The position numbers and the translations under genes are program-made. This document shows positions 34,425-43,533 of a stretch of DNA of 64,000 nucleotides, one piece after another. The notes beneath the pieces are model-generated. The model saw only the letters and a program-made list of their open reading frames with translations. It did not search any database and was not told the DNA's origin. Origin of the DNA: Candidatus Halobonum tyrrellensis G22 (GTDB lineage Archaea > Halobacteriota > Halobacteria > Halobacteriales > Haloferacaceae); contig NZ_ASGZ01000023.1 in the NCBI RefSeq assembly GCF_000495475.1, positions 1-64,000 of the forward strand, read 5' to 3'. The first letter of the stretch is position 1; each line of letters starts with the position of its first letter.

Positions 34425-37019
34425 TCAGTCGTCGCTCGCGTCCCCGTCCGGCAGGTCGACGGTGATCGTGTGTTCGCCCGGGCCGTACGTGCCGGTCGTC
34501 GCGTTCAGCAGTTCCTGCTGGTCGACCGTACTCAGCGAGAACTCGTCGTCGGGCATCGAGTAGACCGCGAGCGAGAACGCTCGGCTCGAACAGTTCTCCG
34601 CGACGGTGAACGTCACCGACGCGGTGCCGTTCCCCTCGTCGGTGATCGCGCCGTGGTCGACGCACTCGCGCAGCGTCTCGTTCTCCCACGCCGACCCGAG
34701 GGAGGTGATCCCCTCGTCGGCTTCGCCGAACGCGTACTGGAACAGGCGGTCGTCCTGCGCGTAGAGGTTGACGACCGAGAGGTTCTCGATGGGTTCACCC
34801 GCGACGAAGTCGACCTGGTAGAACGACGGTTTCGACCTGACGGGCAGTACCCGCGCCGTGAGACTCGCGTTCGCCGACGAGACGGTGACGGGAACGAGCG
34901 ACAGGCGCCGCTCCGGTTCCTCGCCGACGACCACGTCGAACGTCACCGTCGCCGTCTCGCCGGGGGCGAGCGTGACCGTCCTGCTCGCCGGCGACGACTC
35001 GACCGACGCGACCGTGACCGACTGGGTGACCGTCTCCGTACCGACGTTCTTCACGGTGGCGGTGACGGGTCCCGCCTCCCCCCACTCGAACGTCGCCGGC
35101 GCGTCGACGTCGGTCACTTCGAGGTAGCCGACCGACGCGTTCGTGTCGTCCGCCAGCGGGAGGTAGTCGGTGTCGTTCGGGCTCAGCGCGTTCGGGTCGT
35201 CGCAGATCCCGTCACGGTCGGCGTCCCGGCACGCCTCGCTGAAGCCCGTCCCGTCGACGACCGCGTAGTAGTTCCCGCCGGTCGTGGACCCGCCGACGAC
35301 GTTCTCGCCCGAGCGCGCGGTGACGTTCCACGCGTTCGAGTGATGCACGCGAATACCTGCGGCATGGGATTGACCCGGTCCGCGACCCCTCACGATGGCA
35401 CTCCTGTCCGCCGCGACGACGCGCTCCCCCCCCGCGGCGGTTTCGATCAGGTTGTCGTAGACGAGAGTCCGGTTGGCCCGGACGGACACTCCCACCTCGG
35501 TCGCGTTGTGTATCCGGTTGCTCCGGACCGTGTTCCCGTTCCCGTACACCACGACCCCCCGGCGGCTGTCGTTCGCGTCGTTCCCGACGACGGTGGTGTT
35601 CGATCCCTCGACCGAGAACCCGACTCCGTTCGACGCCGCGTCGTTCCCGACGACCGTGTTGTCCGATCCGTTGATAGAGAACCCGGATCCCCGATTCTCC
35701 GACGCCGCGTTGTCGGAGAGGGTGTTGTTCGCTCCGTCGATAGAGAACCCGTATATGCGGTTCTCCGACGCCGCGTTGTCGGAGAGGGTGTTGTTCGACC
35801 CGGAGACGGTCACCCCGTCGCCGTTGTTCGACGCCGTGACGTCGGAGAGGGTGTTGTTCGACCCGGTGACACCGATCCCGCGGGTGTTGACCCGTTCCAC
35901 CGTGCTGTCGGAGAGGGTGTTGTTCGACCCCCTGACGTAGACCCCGCCCCAACTGTTCGACACCGTGAGGTCGGTGACGGTGTTGTTCGCTCCCGTCATA
36001 TCCATCGCGTCCGTGCCGATGTCGACCAGAGTCACGTTGACGAACGCGTTGTCCGACCCCTCGACCTGCACGCCGTTGGAGGCGTGGACGATGGCCACGT
36101 CCTCGACGAGGGCGTCGGTCCCGTTCACCAGAAGCGTATTCGTGGTGTACGTGTCGGAGAGCGTGTTGTTCGACCCGCCGACGGCGACCCCCGTCACGAT
36201 CGTCTCCGAGACGTCGTTGCTCGCGACGACGTTGTCGGAGCCGACGATGACCATCCCGACCGCAGCCTCGCCGGTCACCTCGTTGTCGACGACCGTGTAG
36301 TTCGACCCACCGACGCGAACGCCGTAGTCGTCGTACGCGGTTTCGAGAGCGGTCATGTTGACCGTGTTCCCGTGGAGGGTCCCGTTCGACCCGCCCACGT
36401 ACAGGCCGCCGAGCGAGTCGCTCCCTTCCACGTTGGTCGTCGAGGTGACGCGCAGACCGTTGTCGACGACGGTCGCGTCGTCCGCGGTAACCCGGACTGC
36501 GGCGGCGTCCACGCTCGTGAACGCGGAGTCGCAGACCGCGACTCCCTCGCCGCCGTCGACTCGGAGGGGACGACCGGCCTCCGCGGTGACGTTCGCGACG
36601 ACGCCGCCGATCACGTTCCGGTACGCGACGCCGGTGGCGCCGTCACCCGCGCGCACCGTCACGTCCCGGACGGTGACGTTCGCGAGGGCGGTCGCTCCGC
36701 TCGCCCCGGCCACGATACCGCTGCCGTTCGAGGCGTTGCCGAGGGCGACCGCGTGGCCGTCCCCGTCGATGGACACGTCGTCGGTGCGGACCGCGATACA
36801 CGGCCCGCCGTCGGTCGGGTCGTCCGGGGAGACGTTCGAGGTCAGTTCGTACGCGCCCGGTTGGTCGATCACGGTACAGTCGGCGACCCCGGTCGGCGCC
36901 GCACTCGCGGTTCCCGCGACGAGGCTCACGCCCGCGATGCCCGCCGAAGCGACGATTACGACCGTCACTGCGAGCGTCAGGACTCCGCGACTCCGATTCT
37001 GTATGGTCTTAGATGACAT
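34425..37019 (-). CDS. Secreted right-handed beta-helix (NosD-like) protein with novel C-terminal domain
   Basis: Exported protein of 864 residues. Residues 1-40 are a Sec signal (LTLAVTVVIVASAGIAGVSL then ASAAP). Residues ~45-560 are a parallel beta-helix of short repeats, many reading GSNNTLSDN, as in NosD/PbH1 carbohydrate-binding or lyase proteins. GNYYAVVDGTGFSEACRDAD with DRDGICDD (about 590-630) is a calcium-type loop. A CARDB-like beta domain follows (about 650-730), then a 131-residue C-terminal domain (734-864) shared with the next two secreted proteins. The ATG at 37019 is 27 nt from TATA-like TTTATACG. Substrate unknown; polysaccharide is likely. Confidence 0.85.
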   Translation of the reverse strand: MSSKTIQNRSRGVLTLAVTVVIVASAGIAGVSLVAGTASAAPTGVADCTVIDQPGAYELTSNVSPDDPTDGGPCIAVRTDDVSIDGDGHAVALGNASNGSGIVAGASGATALANVTVRDVTVRAGDGATGVAYRNVIGGVVANVTAEAGRPLRVDGGEGVAVCDSAFTSVDAAAVRVTADDATVVDNGLRVTSTTNVEGSDSLGGLYVGGSNGTLHGNTVNMTALETAYDDYGVRVGGSNYTVVDNEVTGEAAVGMVIVGSDNVVASNDVSETIVTGVAVGGSNNTLSDTYTTNTLLVNGTDALVEDVAIVHASNGVQVEGSDNAFVNVTLVDIGTDAMDMTGANNTVTDLTVSNSWGGVYVRGSNNTLSDSTVERVNTRGIGVTGSNNTLSDVTASNNGDGVTVSGSNNTLSDNAASENRIYGFSIDGANNTLSDNAASENRGSGFSINGSDNTVVGNDAASNGVGFSVEGSNTTVVGNDANDSRRGVVVYGNGNTVRSNRIHNATEVGVSVRANRTLVYDNLIETAAGGERVVAADRSAIVRGRGPGQSHAAGIRVHHSNAWNVTARSGENVVGGSTTGGNYYAVVDGTGFSEACRDADRDGICDDPNALSPNDTDYLPLADDTNASVGYLEVTDVDAPATFEWGEAGPVTATVKNVGTETVTQSVTVASVESSPASRTVTLAPGETATVTFDVVVGEEPERRLSLVPVTVSSANASLTARVLPVRSKPSFYQVDFVAGEPIENLSVVNLYAQDDRLFQYAFGEADEGITSLGSAWENETLRECVDHGAITDEGNGTASVTFTVAENCSSRAFSLAVYSMPDDEFSLSTVDQQELLNATTGTYGPGEHTITVDLPDGDASDD

Positions 37020-37042
37020 ATACTGTACGACTCCGGTAGTAT

Positions 37043-37050
37043 CGTATAAA
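37043..37050 (-). promoter_or_regulatory. TATA-like box of the first beta-helix gene
   Basis: TTTATACG on the minus strand, centred about 27 nt upstream of the ATG at 37019. It predicts a leaderless transcript and fixes the start codon ahead of the longer open frame. Confidence 0.6.
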
Positions 37051-37190
37051 TTACACGGATCGTTCGGTAGACGAGTGGGTACACTCGCGGCCGTTCGGGT
37101 CGTCCGGAGCCGCCCCGCCCCTCGTGGAGCCGTCGACACTCCGGAGGCCGCCGACGCGGCAGTGTCGGGGAGGGCGACCGTCGCCCCCGG

Positions 37191-40145
37191 TCAGTCGTCG
37201 CTCTCGTTTCCGTCCGGCAGGTCGACGGTGATGGTGTGGTCGCCGGGGCCGAACGTCCCGGTGGTCGCGTTCAGCAGTTCCTGTTCGTCGGCGGTGTCCG
37301 CCGAGAATTCGTCGCCGGGCATCGAGTAGACCGCGAGCGACAGCGTCATCTCGTCGCAGTCGTCCGCGACGCTGAACGTCACACTCGCGGTGCCGTCGTC
37401 GTGTTCGCGAATGTGGCCGTACTCCACGCAGTCGCGGATCTCCGCGCTCGGCCACGCGGTGTCCTTCTCGGTGATGCCCTCTTCGACCGACCCGAACGCG
37501 AACCGCATCAGCCGGTCCTGCTCGGCGTACAGTCCCTCCTCGCCGAGTTCCTCTATCGGCTCGCCCGCGGCGAAGTCAACCTGGTAGTGCGTGGTCTCGC
37601 TCCCGTCGTCGTCGGCGACGGTGAGCGTCGTCTCCGCGCGCACGTCCCGCGAGGAGGCCGCGACGAGCACGCGGTACTCGCCGGCGTCGACCGCCCACTC
37701 GCCGGCCGCCTCGTCCCAGTAGCGGAACGCGTCGCCGCCCACCTCGACGGTGAACGTCTCGGTCGTGCCCGCGGGCACGGTCCGCTTGTCGAAGCCCGCG
37801 AGTTCCTTCGGCGGGCGCTCGACCGGCGAGTCCGTCGGCGCGAGGTACACCTGGACCGTCTCGGCGCCGTCGTACTCGCCCGCGTTGGTCACGTCGACGG
37901 AGACGGTGGCGCCCTCGTCGGCGGTCGTCTCGGCCGTCGACACCGACGCGTCGCCGTACGCGAACTCGGCGTAGCTCTCGCCGTGGCCGAACGGGAACAC
38001 GGGGTCGACGCCGGCGGCGTCGAAGTGGCGGTAGCCGACGAACACGCCCTCGTCGTAGTAGACGTCGCCCTCGATTCCGGGGTAGCCGCGGCCGTTCTCG
38101 GGGAGCGTGTTGATCTCCTGCGGGAGGTAGTCCTCGTACGACTCGGCGAACGTGATCGGGGTCTTCGCCGAGGGGGTCGACTCGCCGAACAGCAGGTTCG
38201 CCACCGCGGTGCCGGCCTCCTGACCGGGGTACCACACCTCCATCAGCGCGGGCACGTCGTCGACCCACGGGAGTTCGACGGCCGTCTCGGTGTTGAGCAG
38301 GACGACCGTGTTCTCGTTCGCCGCCGCGACCCGGCGGATCACCTCGTTTTGCACCTCTGGGAGGTTGAACTTGTAGCGGTCGTCGCCGTAGTTGGTGTAC
38401 GTCCGCGCGAGCACCACCGCGGCGTCGGCGTCGGCCGCCGCGGGGGCGGCGTCGGCGTACGCGGACGGCGGGTTCCACTCCAGCGCCGCCGGCGCCGGAC
38501 CGTGCACCTCGACGACCACCTCGTGGGCCGTCCCGGCCTCCAACTCGACGCTGGAGCGTTCGGGGACGATGACGAACCCCGCCGGCTCGTTGTACCCGAC
38601 GAGTTCGCCGTCGACGTAGACGTACCCCTGGCCGCGACTCGTGAAGGAGAGCCCGTACAGCCCCCCCTCGTCGGGCGTGACCGTCCCCTCCCAGCGAGCG
38701 GAGGCGAACTCGGCGTCCTCGGCGCCGACCGTCTCGGTCGTCCCCGTCGCCGTCGGCTCGCCGCCGAGGTCGTCGGTGTCGTAGTACTCGTAGGCGAACC
38801 CGTCGTCGGCGCTCACGGGTTCGAGACTCGACGTCGACGCCGTCTCGACGCTCACGCTCCCGCCGACGACCCGGTCGAGTCCCTCGACGGGTCCGACCTC
38901 GCCGCCGTCGGGGGTGCCGGTGATCGCGTCGCTGCCGCCGACGTCCTGTTTGAACGCGGTCGGCGTCGGGCCGACCAGCGCGAGCGAGTCCACCTCGGCG
39001 TCGTCGAACGGGAGGACGCCGTCGTTCTTCAGGAGGACCGACCCGTCCTCGGCCATCCGCCGGGCGAGCGCCCGGTGGTCGTCCGAGCCGATCACCGACT
39101 CGTCGCCGACGCCCTCGCGGTCGCCGCTCAGCGCGCCGATGTCCCGCTGGGAGCGCAGCCCCCGCAGGACCATGTCGTCGACGACGGACTCGTCGAGGTC
39201 GCCGTTCTCGACGGCCTCCGCGAGCGTCCCGCCGAAGTAGTTCTCCGACGGCATCTCGATATCGAGGCCGTTCCGCGCGGCGGTGACGGTGCTGTGAGTG
39301 CCGCCCCAGTCGGAGACGACGACCCCGTCGAACCCCCACTCGCCTTTGAGTATCTCCTCCAACAGGTAGGCGTTCTGACTACAGAACGTGGCGTTGACCA
39401 TGTTGTACGCGGGCATCACCGCGCCCGCGTCGCCCTCTCGGACCGCGGCCTTGAACGCCGGGAAGTAGATCTCCCGGAGCGCGCGCTCGCCGACGACGTC
39501 GTTGTGCTCGGAGATGGAGAAGCCGTCCTCGGCGGGACCGGTCGTCCGCGTCTGGTTGTACCCCACGAAGTGTTTCAGCGTCGCGATCACGCCGCCGTCT
39601 TGGATCGCGCCGGTGTACGCCGCCGCCATCGCGGCCGAGAGGACGGGGTCCTCGCCGTACGACTCGCCCGCGCGACTGCTGAACGGGACGCGGAACGCGT
39701 CCATCGACGGCGCGAGGTGGACGTCGACGCCCCACGCCTTCGTCTCGGCGGCGATCGCCGATCCTTCCGCCGCGACCAGGTCGGGGTCGAACGTCGACGC
39801 CGTCGAGACCGGGTGGGGGAAGTCGGTCGCCGGGACGCCGATCGACGCCCCCGGCGGCCCGTCGGCCATGTCGAGCGGGGGGATCCCCAGCGAGTCGACC
39901 CCCCGGACGCTCCCGGCGATCCCCTCCGGGGCGCCCTCGACGCTCGCGCCGTGGGTCCGCGCCACCTTCTGTTCGAGCGTCATCGACTCGACGAGCGACT
40001 CGATCCCCTCGCTGGTCTCGGCCGCCGCGGACGACGCACCCCCGAGCAGTCCGCCGCCCGCCGCCGTCAGCGCGCCCGTCAGTTTCAGGAACGTCCGTCG
40101 GTCCGCCCCGCCGCCGCGGTCACCGCCGCCGTTGTCGTCGTGCAT
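37191..40145 (-). CDS. Tat-exported GH3 beta-glycosidase with PA14 insert and shared C-terminal domain
   Basis: Glycoside hydrolase of 984 residues that would cleave beta-linked glucosides or xylosides outside the cell. A twin-arginine signal ADRRTFLKLTGALTAAGG lies at the N-terminus. The GH3 TIM-barrel (about 50-330) contains the nucleophile aspartate in VVVSDWGGTHS. The second GH3 domain is interrupted by a PA14 domain (about 460-590, TSRGQGYVYVDGELVGYN). A fibronectin-III-like domain follows (about 730-850), then the 131-residue C-terminal domain (854-984) also present in both beta-helix proteins. Minus-strand TTTATGCG (40171-40178) suits a leaderless start at 40145. A TrmB regulator is divergent. 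Confidence 0.92.
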   Translation of the reverse strand: MHDDNGGGDRGGGADRRTFLKLTGALTAAGGGLLGGASSAAAETSEGIESLVESMTLEQKVARTHGASVEGAPEGIAGSVRGVDSLGIPPLDMADGPPGASIGVPATDFPHPVSTASTFDPDLVAAEGSAIAAETKAWGVDVHLAPSMDAFRVPFSSRAGESYGEDPVLSAAMAAAYTGAIQDGGVIATLKHFVGYNQTRTTGPAEDGFSISEHNDVVGERALREIYFPAFKAAVREGDAGAVMPAYNMVNATFCSQNAYLLEEILKGEWGFDGVVVSDWGGTHSTVTAARNGLDIEMPSENYFGGTLAEAVENGDLDESVVDDMVLRGLRSQRDIGALSGDREGVGDESVIGSDDHRALARRMAEDGSVLLKNDGVLPFDDAEVDSLALVGPTPTAFKQDVGGSDAITGTPDGGEVGPVEGLDRVVGGSVSVETASTSSLEPVSADDGFAYEYYDTDDLGGEPTATGTTETVGAEDAEFASARWEGTVTPDEGGLYGLSFTSRGQGYVYVDGELVGYNEPAGFVIVPERSSVELEAGTAHEVVVEVHGPAPAALEWNPPSAYADAAPAAADADAAVVLARTYTNYGDDRYKFNLPEVQNEVIRRVAAANENTVVLLNTETAVELPWVDDVPALMEVWYPGQEAGTAVANLLFGESTPSAKTPITFAESYEDYLPQEINTLPENGRGYPGIEGDVYYDEGVFVGYRHFDAAGVDPVFPFGHGESYAEFAYGDASVSTAETTADEGATVSVDVTNAGEYDGAETVQVYLAPTDSPVERPPKELAGFDKRTVPAGTTETFTVEVGGDAFRYWDEAAGEWAVDAGEYRVLVAASSRDVRAETTLTVADDDGSETTHYQVDFAAGEPIEELGEEGLYAEQDRLMRFAFGSVEEGITEKDTAWPSAEIRDCVEYGHIREHDDGTASVTFSVADDCDEMTLSLAVYSMPGDEFSADTADEQELLNATTGTFGPGDHTITVDLPDGNESDD

Positions 40146-40214
40146 GACGGTCCGACCCACCGGCCCGGCCCGCATAAACGTATATTATGAATTGGGTTAT
40201 ACCTGTGGAATTTA

Positions 40215-40232
40215 TTTTGTACCGATACAAAA
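40215..40232. promoter_or_regulatory. Candidate TrmB operator between GH3 gene and regulator
   Basis: Perfect inverted repeat TTTTGTA-CCGA-TACAAAA, 7-bp arms around 4 nt. It lies in the 151-bp divergent intergenic region, about 70 nt from the GH3 start and 65 nt from the regulator start. The AT-rich palindrome stands out from GC-rich surroundings. Its position suggests a site for the adjacent TrmB-family protein. Confidence 0.6.
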
Positions 40233-40296
40233 ATCGAGGGTGGGCACGCGAGAGTATCCGGACGAGTGATACGACCCGCCCGCGTAGGTCGGGCGG

Positions 40297-41406
40297 ATGA
40301 GCGACGACCGGCGGCTGGTTGCGCAACTGGAACGGTTCGGACTCACCGAGAAGGAAGCGGCCGTCTACCTCGCGCTCGTCGACCGGGGTGAGGCGAAACC
40401 CCCCGTCGTCGCGTCCGACGCGGACGTCTCGGTCAGCTACGTCTACCAGGTGTGCGAGCGGCTCGAGACCGAGGGCCTGGTCACGGTGAACGACCACCGG
40501 ACGCCGACGACGATGCGCGCGCGGCCGCCCTCGGAGACGCTCCGTGCGCGCATCGACCGGATGCACGACGCGCTCGAGGCGGTGGAGCGGCGGTACGACC
40601 GGCCGACCGACGACATGGAGTCGCTGGAGGTGCTTCGCGCGCGGGCGGCGATGTACGAGCGCCTGCGGGGGCACGTCGAGAGCGCCGACGACGAACTGTT
40701 CGTCTCGGTCCCCCTCGCGGCGGTCCGCGAACTCGCCGACGCCCTGCGCGACGCCGTCGACCGCGGGGTGTTGGTGTTGCTCGCCGTCGGCGCCGAGGCG
40801 GGCGAGGTGCGCTCGGCCGACGTCGACGGCGTCGCGACCGCCGTCCGGCGGCGGGTGGGCGGGACGACCGTCTACGTCTCGGCGGACATGACCCGGGGGG
40901 TCGTCGCGCCCGCGTCGGTGCTCGGGTGGGACCACGGCGAGAGCGAGGGGGTCAGCTACGGCAACCTCACGGTCGCGGTGGCCGTCGAGAGCGCCTTCCT
41001 CGGGACGACGTGGCCGATGGCCGAGGAGGTGCTGCTCCGCCGACCGTCACCGCTCCCGCGGACGTACCGGACGATCCGCCCGGCGACGTACGACGCGACG
41101 CTCCACCGTCGCGCGGGGCGGACCGTTCGGGCGGAGGTCGAAGCGCGCCCCGCGCGAACCCGGGTCGACCTGGACACGTGGGACCCCGACGGGGCCACCC
41201 GGCGGTCGCTCGTCGGGACCGTCGTCGGGACGCGGCAGTGTCTCGTCGACCCGCCGACCGGCGAGTTCGCCCTGGAGAACGAGTTGTCGCTCGCGACCGG
41301 CGACGGGACGGTTCGCGTCGGCGGGCGCGGGGCGTTCAGGGAGGACTACGAGGCCGTCCGAGTCACCCTCCGCGGGGACGACGGCGGGACCGAGACCGGG
41401 GCGTGA
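40297..41406 (+). CDS. TrmB-family transcriptional regulator
   Basis: Sugar-responsive regulator of 369 residues. The N-terminal winged helix (about 8-80) has LERFGLTEKEAAVYLALVDR and VSVSYVYQVCERLETEGLV. A coiled-coil-like helix follows (LRARIDRMHDALEAVERRYD). The TrmB C-terminal effector domain has PLAAVRELADALRDAVDRGV and YVSADMTRGVVAPASVLGWD. TrmB proteins of haloarchaea and thermococci bind sugars and control sugar metabolism and uptake. Divergent from the GH3 glycosidase with a palindrome between them, it most likely controls this secreted-enzyme cluster and perhaps itself. Confidence 0.87.
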   Translation: MSDDRRLVAQLERFGLTEKEAAVYLALVDRGEAKPPVVASDADVSVSYVYQVCERLETEGLVTVNDHRTPTTMRARPPSETLRARIDRMHDALEAVERRYDRPTDDMESLEVLRARAAMYERLRGHVESADDELFVSVPLAAVRELADALRDAVDRGVLVLLAVGAEAGEVRSADVDGVATAVRRRVGGTTVYVSADMTRGVVAPASVLGWDHGESEGVSYGNLTVAVAVESAFLGTTWPMAEEVLLRRPSPLPRTYRTIRPATYDATLHRRAGRTVRAEVEARPARTRVDLDTWDPDGATRRSLVGTVVGTRQCLVDPPTGEFALENELSLATGDGTVRVGGRGAFREDYEAVRVTLRGDDGGTETGA

Positions 41407-41429
41407 GCCGCGCCGGCGCGGGGACGCCC

Positions 41430-41501
41430 GAACGGTTCGGGGGCGACGCCGCGGAACGGTTCGGGGCCGACGCCGCGGAACGGTTCGGCACTGACGCCGC
41501 G
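41430..41501. repeat. Three tandem 24-bp repeats
   Basis: Three head-to-tail copies of a 24-bp unit starting GAACGGTTCGG and ending GACGCCGCG (41430, 41454, 41478), with a few substitutions. The block lies between the convergent ends of the TrmB gene and the second beta-helix gene. In one rightward frame it would read ERFGxDAA three times, but no start serves that frame. It may be a shared 3' element or replication slippage product. Confidence 0.6.
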
Positions 41502-41511
41502 GGCGCCCGCG

Positions 41512-43293
41512 CTACCCGGGCAGGTCGACCGTGATGGTGTGCTCGCCGGGGCCGTACGTGCGGGTCGTCGCGTTCAGCAGTTCCTGCTGGTCGGCGGTGT
41601 CCGCGGAGAAGCCGTCGCCGGGCAGCGAGTAGGTCACGAGCGACAGCGTGACGCTCTCGCCGTCGGCGACGGTGAAGCTGACCGACGCGGCGCCGTCAGA
41701 CTCGACGACGTGACCGTAGTCGACGGCGTCGCGGATCTCGGCGCTCGGCCACGCGGTGTCTCTCTCCGTGATCCCCTCGTCGGTGTCGCCGAACGCGAAC
41801 CGGAGCAGGCGGTCCTCGCCGGCGTAGAGGCGGTCGGCGCTCAGGTTCTCGATCGGGTCGCCGGCGACGAAGTCGACCTGGTAGTCGGTGACGTTCGCCC
41901 CGCCCCCGTCGACGGGGGCGGCGGTGTCGTTCGCGGGGCCGGCGAGCGGGTGGACGTCGGTGTCGTTCTCGGTCAGTTCGTACGCCGAGTCGCAGAGACC
42001 GTCGCCGTCCGCGTCCGCACACGTCTGGCTGAACCCGGTTCCGTCGGCGGTCGCGTAGTAGTTGCCCGCGACGGCGTCGCCGCCGACCACGTTCTCGCCC
42101 GGCCGCGGCGTGACGTTCCACGCGTTCCCCGCGTTCGACGCCCGCGCGTCGGACGGCTCGCCGACCAGCGGGCCGAACAGGACCGGCCGGTCGAAGATGC
42201 CGAGGCTGGCGTCGAAGCGGTTGTCGTACACCAGACTCCCGCGGACGCCGGCTTCCAACTGGAGGGGCGACCGGAACTCGTTGGTCTCGACGGTGGCGTT
42301 CGTGACGTTCGTCAGCCGCGCGCCGACGAGCAGGTCGGACGCGAACCGGTTGCCCGCGAGGACCGTCCCGTCGGCCCCGTCGGCCGCGAGACCGACGACG
42401 AGGTCGCCGCTGAGCGCGTTCCCGTCGAGGACGGTGTCGGTGGTGTTCGCGAGCGTGACCGCCCGCCCGTCGACCGACCCGCCGTACAGCGTCGCGTTCG
42501 ACAGCCGAGTGTCGGCCGCGTCGGTCACCGCGACGCCCGCGCCGTCGAAGACGCTGGCGTACGACCCGCCGCGGACGCGGGTGCCCTCGCCCGTGACCGA
42601 CAGCGCCGGCCGCCCGGCGCTGGTGACGTTCCGGAGCGCGTTGCCGTCGCCGACGACGACGACGCCGGCGTACTCCGCGCCGACGGCCGAACTGTCGACG
42701 ACGCGGTTGCGGTCGCCGACGAGGGTCAAGCGCGTGCCCGTCACGTTCCGCACCGCGGCGTCGTCGCCGACGACGGCGACGCCGCCGCCGGGCCGCGAGG
42801 GGTTGGTCAGCGTCACGTCGAACGCCGCGACGGTCCCGTTCGTGACGCCGTCGTACCGCAGGGTCGGCCGCGGCGTCGCCACGTCGACCGCGAGACCGGT
42901 GACGGTCACGTTGTCGAGCGTCCCGGCGCCGTCCGCGAGCACGACCGGGTCGCCCCACGCGTCGTCCGTCGCGTCGACGGTGTGGCCGTCGCCGCGGACG
43001 GTCACGTCGCTCGACCGGACGTCGATGCAGACGGACGCACCCGCCGTCAGGTTCCGCTGGAGTTCGTACACGCCGGGTTCGGTGATGGTCGGACAGTTCG
43101 TCACGTCGGTCGACTGGGAGGGCTCCGGGGGCGCGCCGGCGCCGACGCCGGCGACGAGCGAGACGGCGAGGAGCAACGTCAGGGTCGTCGCCGCCACGCG
43201 CTTGCCCCGGGCGGTCGTCGCGAGAGCGAACACGGGTCGGGTCACCGACTCGCGGGCAGGTAAATCGCGCCGGTCGTTCCACGGGGTAGGCAC
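41512..43293 (-). CDS. Second secreted beta-helix (NosD-like) protein with shared C-terminal domain
   Basis: Exported protein of 593 residues. A hydrophobic segment at about 34-52 (AATTLTLLLAVSLVAGVGAG) is the signal peptide. A parallel beta-helix covers about 65-400. GNYYATADGTGFSQTCADAD with DGDGLCDS (about 405-440) repeats the calcium-type loop of the first beta-helix protein. The final 123 residues (471-593) are the shared C-terminal domain, here lacking the two cysteines of its relatives. GTG at 43293 is the longest start; a later GTG (VTRPVFALATT) would also retain the signal. A TATA-like CTATTTTATC at 43367-43376 implies a leader of ~50 nt. It is convergent with the TrmB gene. Confidence 0.84.
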   Translation of the reverse strand: MPTPWNDRRDLPARESVTRPVFALATTARGKRVAATTLTLLLAVSLVAGVGAGAPPEPSQSTDVTNCPTITEPGVYELQRNLTAGASVCIDVRSSDVTVRGDGHTVDATDDAWGDPVVLADGAGTLDNVTVTGLAVDVATPRPTLRYDGVTNGTVAAFDVTLTNPSRPGGGVAVVGDDAAVRNVTGTRLTLVGDRNRVVDSSAVGAEYAGVVVVGDGNALRNVTSAGRPALSVTGEGTRVRGGSYASVFDGAGVAVTDAADTRLSNATLYGGSVDGRAVTLANTTDTVLDGNALSGDLVVGLAADGADGTVLAGNRFASDLLVGARLTNVTNATVETNEFRSPLQLEAGVRGSLVYDNRFDASLGIFDRPVLFGPLVGEPSDARASNAGNAWNVTPRPGENVVGGDAVAGNYYATADGTGFSQTCADADGDGLCDSAYELTENDTDVHPLAGPANDTAAPVDGGGANVTDYQVDFVAGDPIENLSADRLYAGEDRLLRFAFGDTDEGITERDTAWPSAEIRDAVDYGHVVESDGAASVSFTVADGESVTLSLVTYSLPGDGFSADTADQQELLNATTRTYGPGEHTITVDLPG

Positions 43294-43533
43294 CGGCTGT
43301 CGACACCGCGCTCGCGGGCGCCGATCGGCACGTCCGGTCAGGAGCTTCTTACCACGACGAAAGATGATAAAATAGATCGATGATGGGCCATGTACCGAAG
43401 GGGCGGCCCGTACCGAGACGCATTCGATATCCGCCGTCCGCGGAACCCTCGACGGGAGTCGGTCGGTCGGCGGGAGCGGTACGGGCGGGTTACCGCTCGC
43501 GCCGGCGGGTAGACGGCGGCTACCCCGCCGGCG

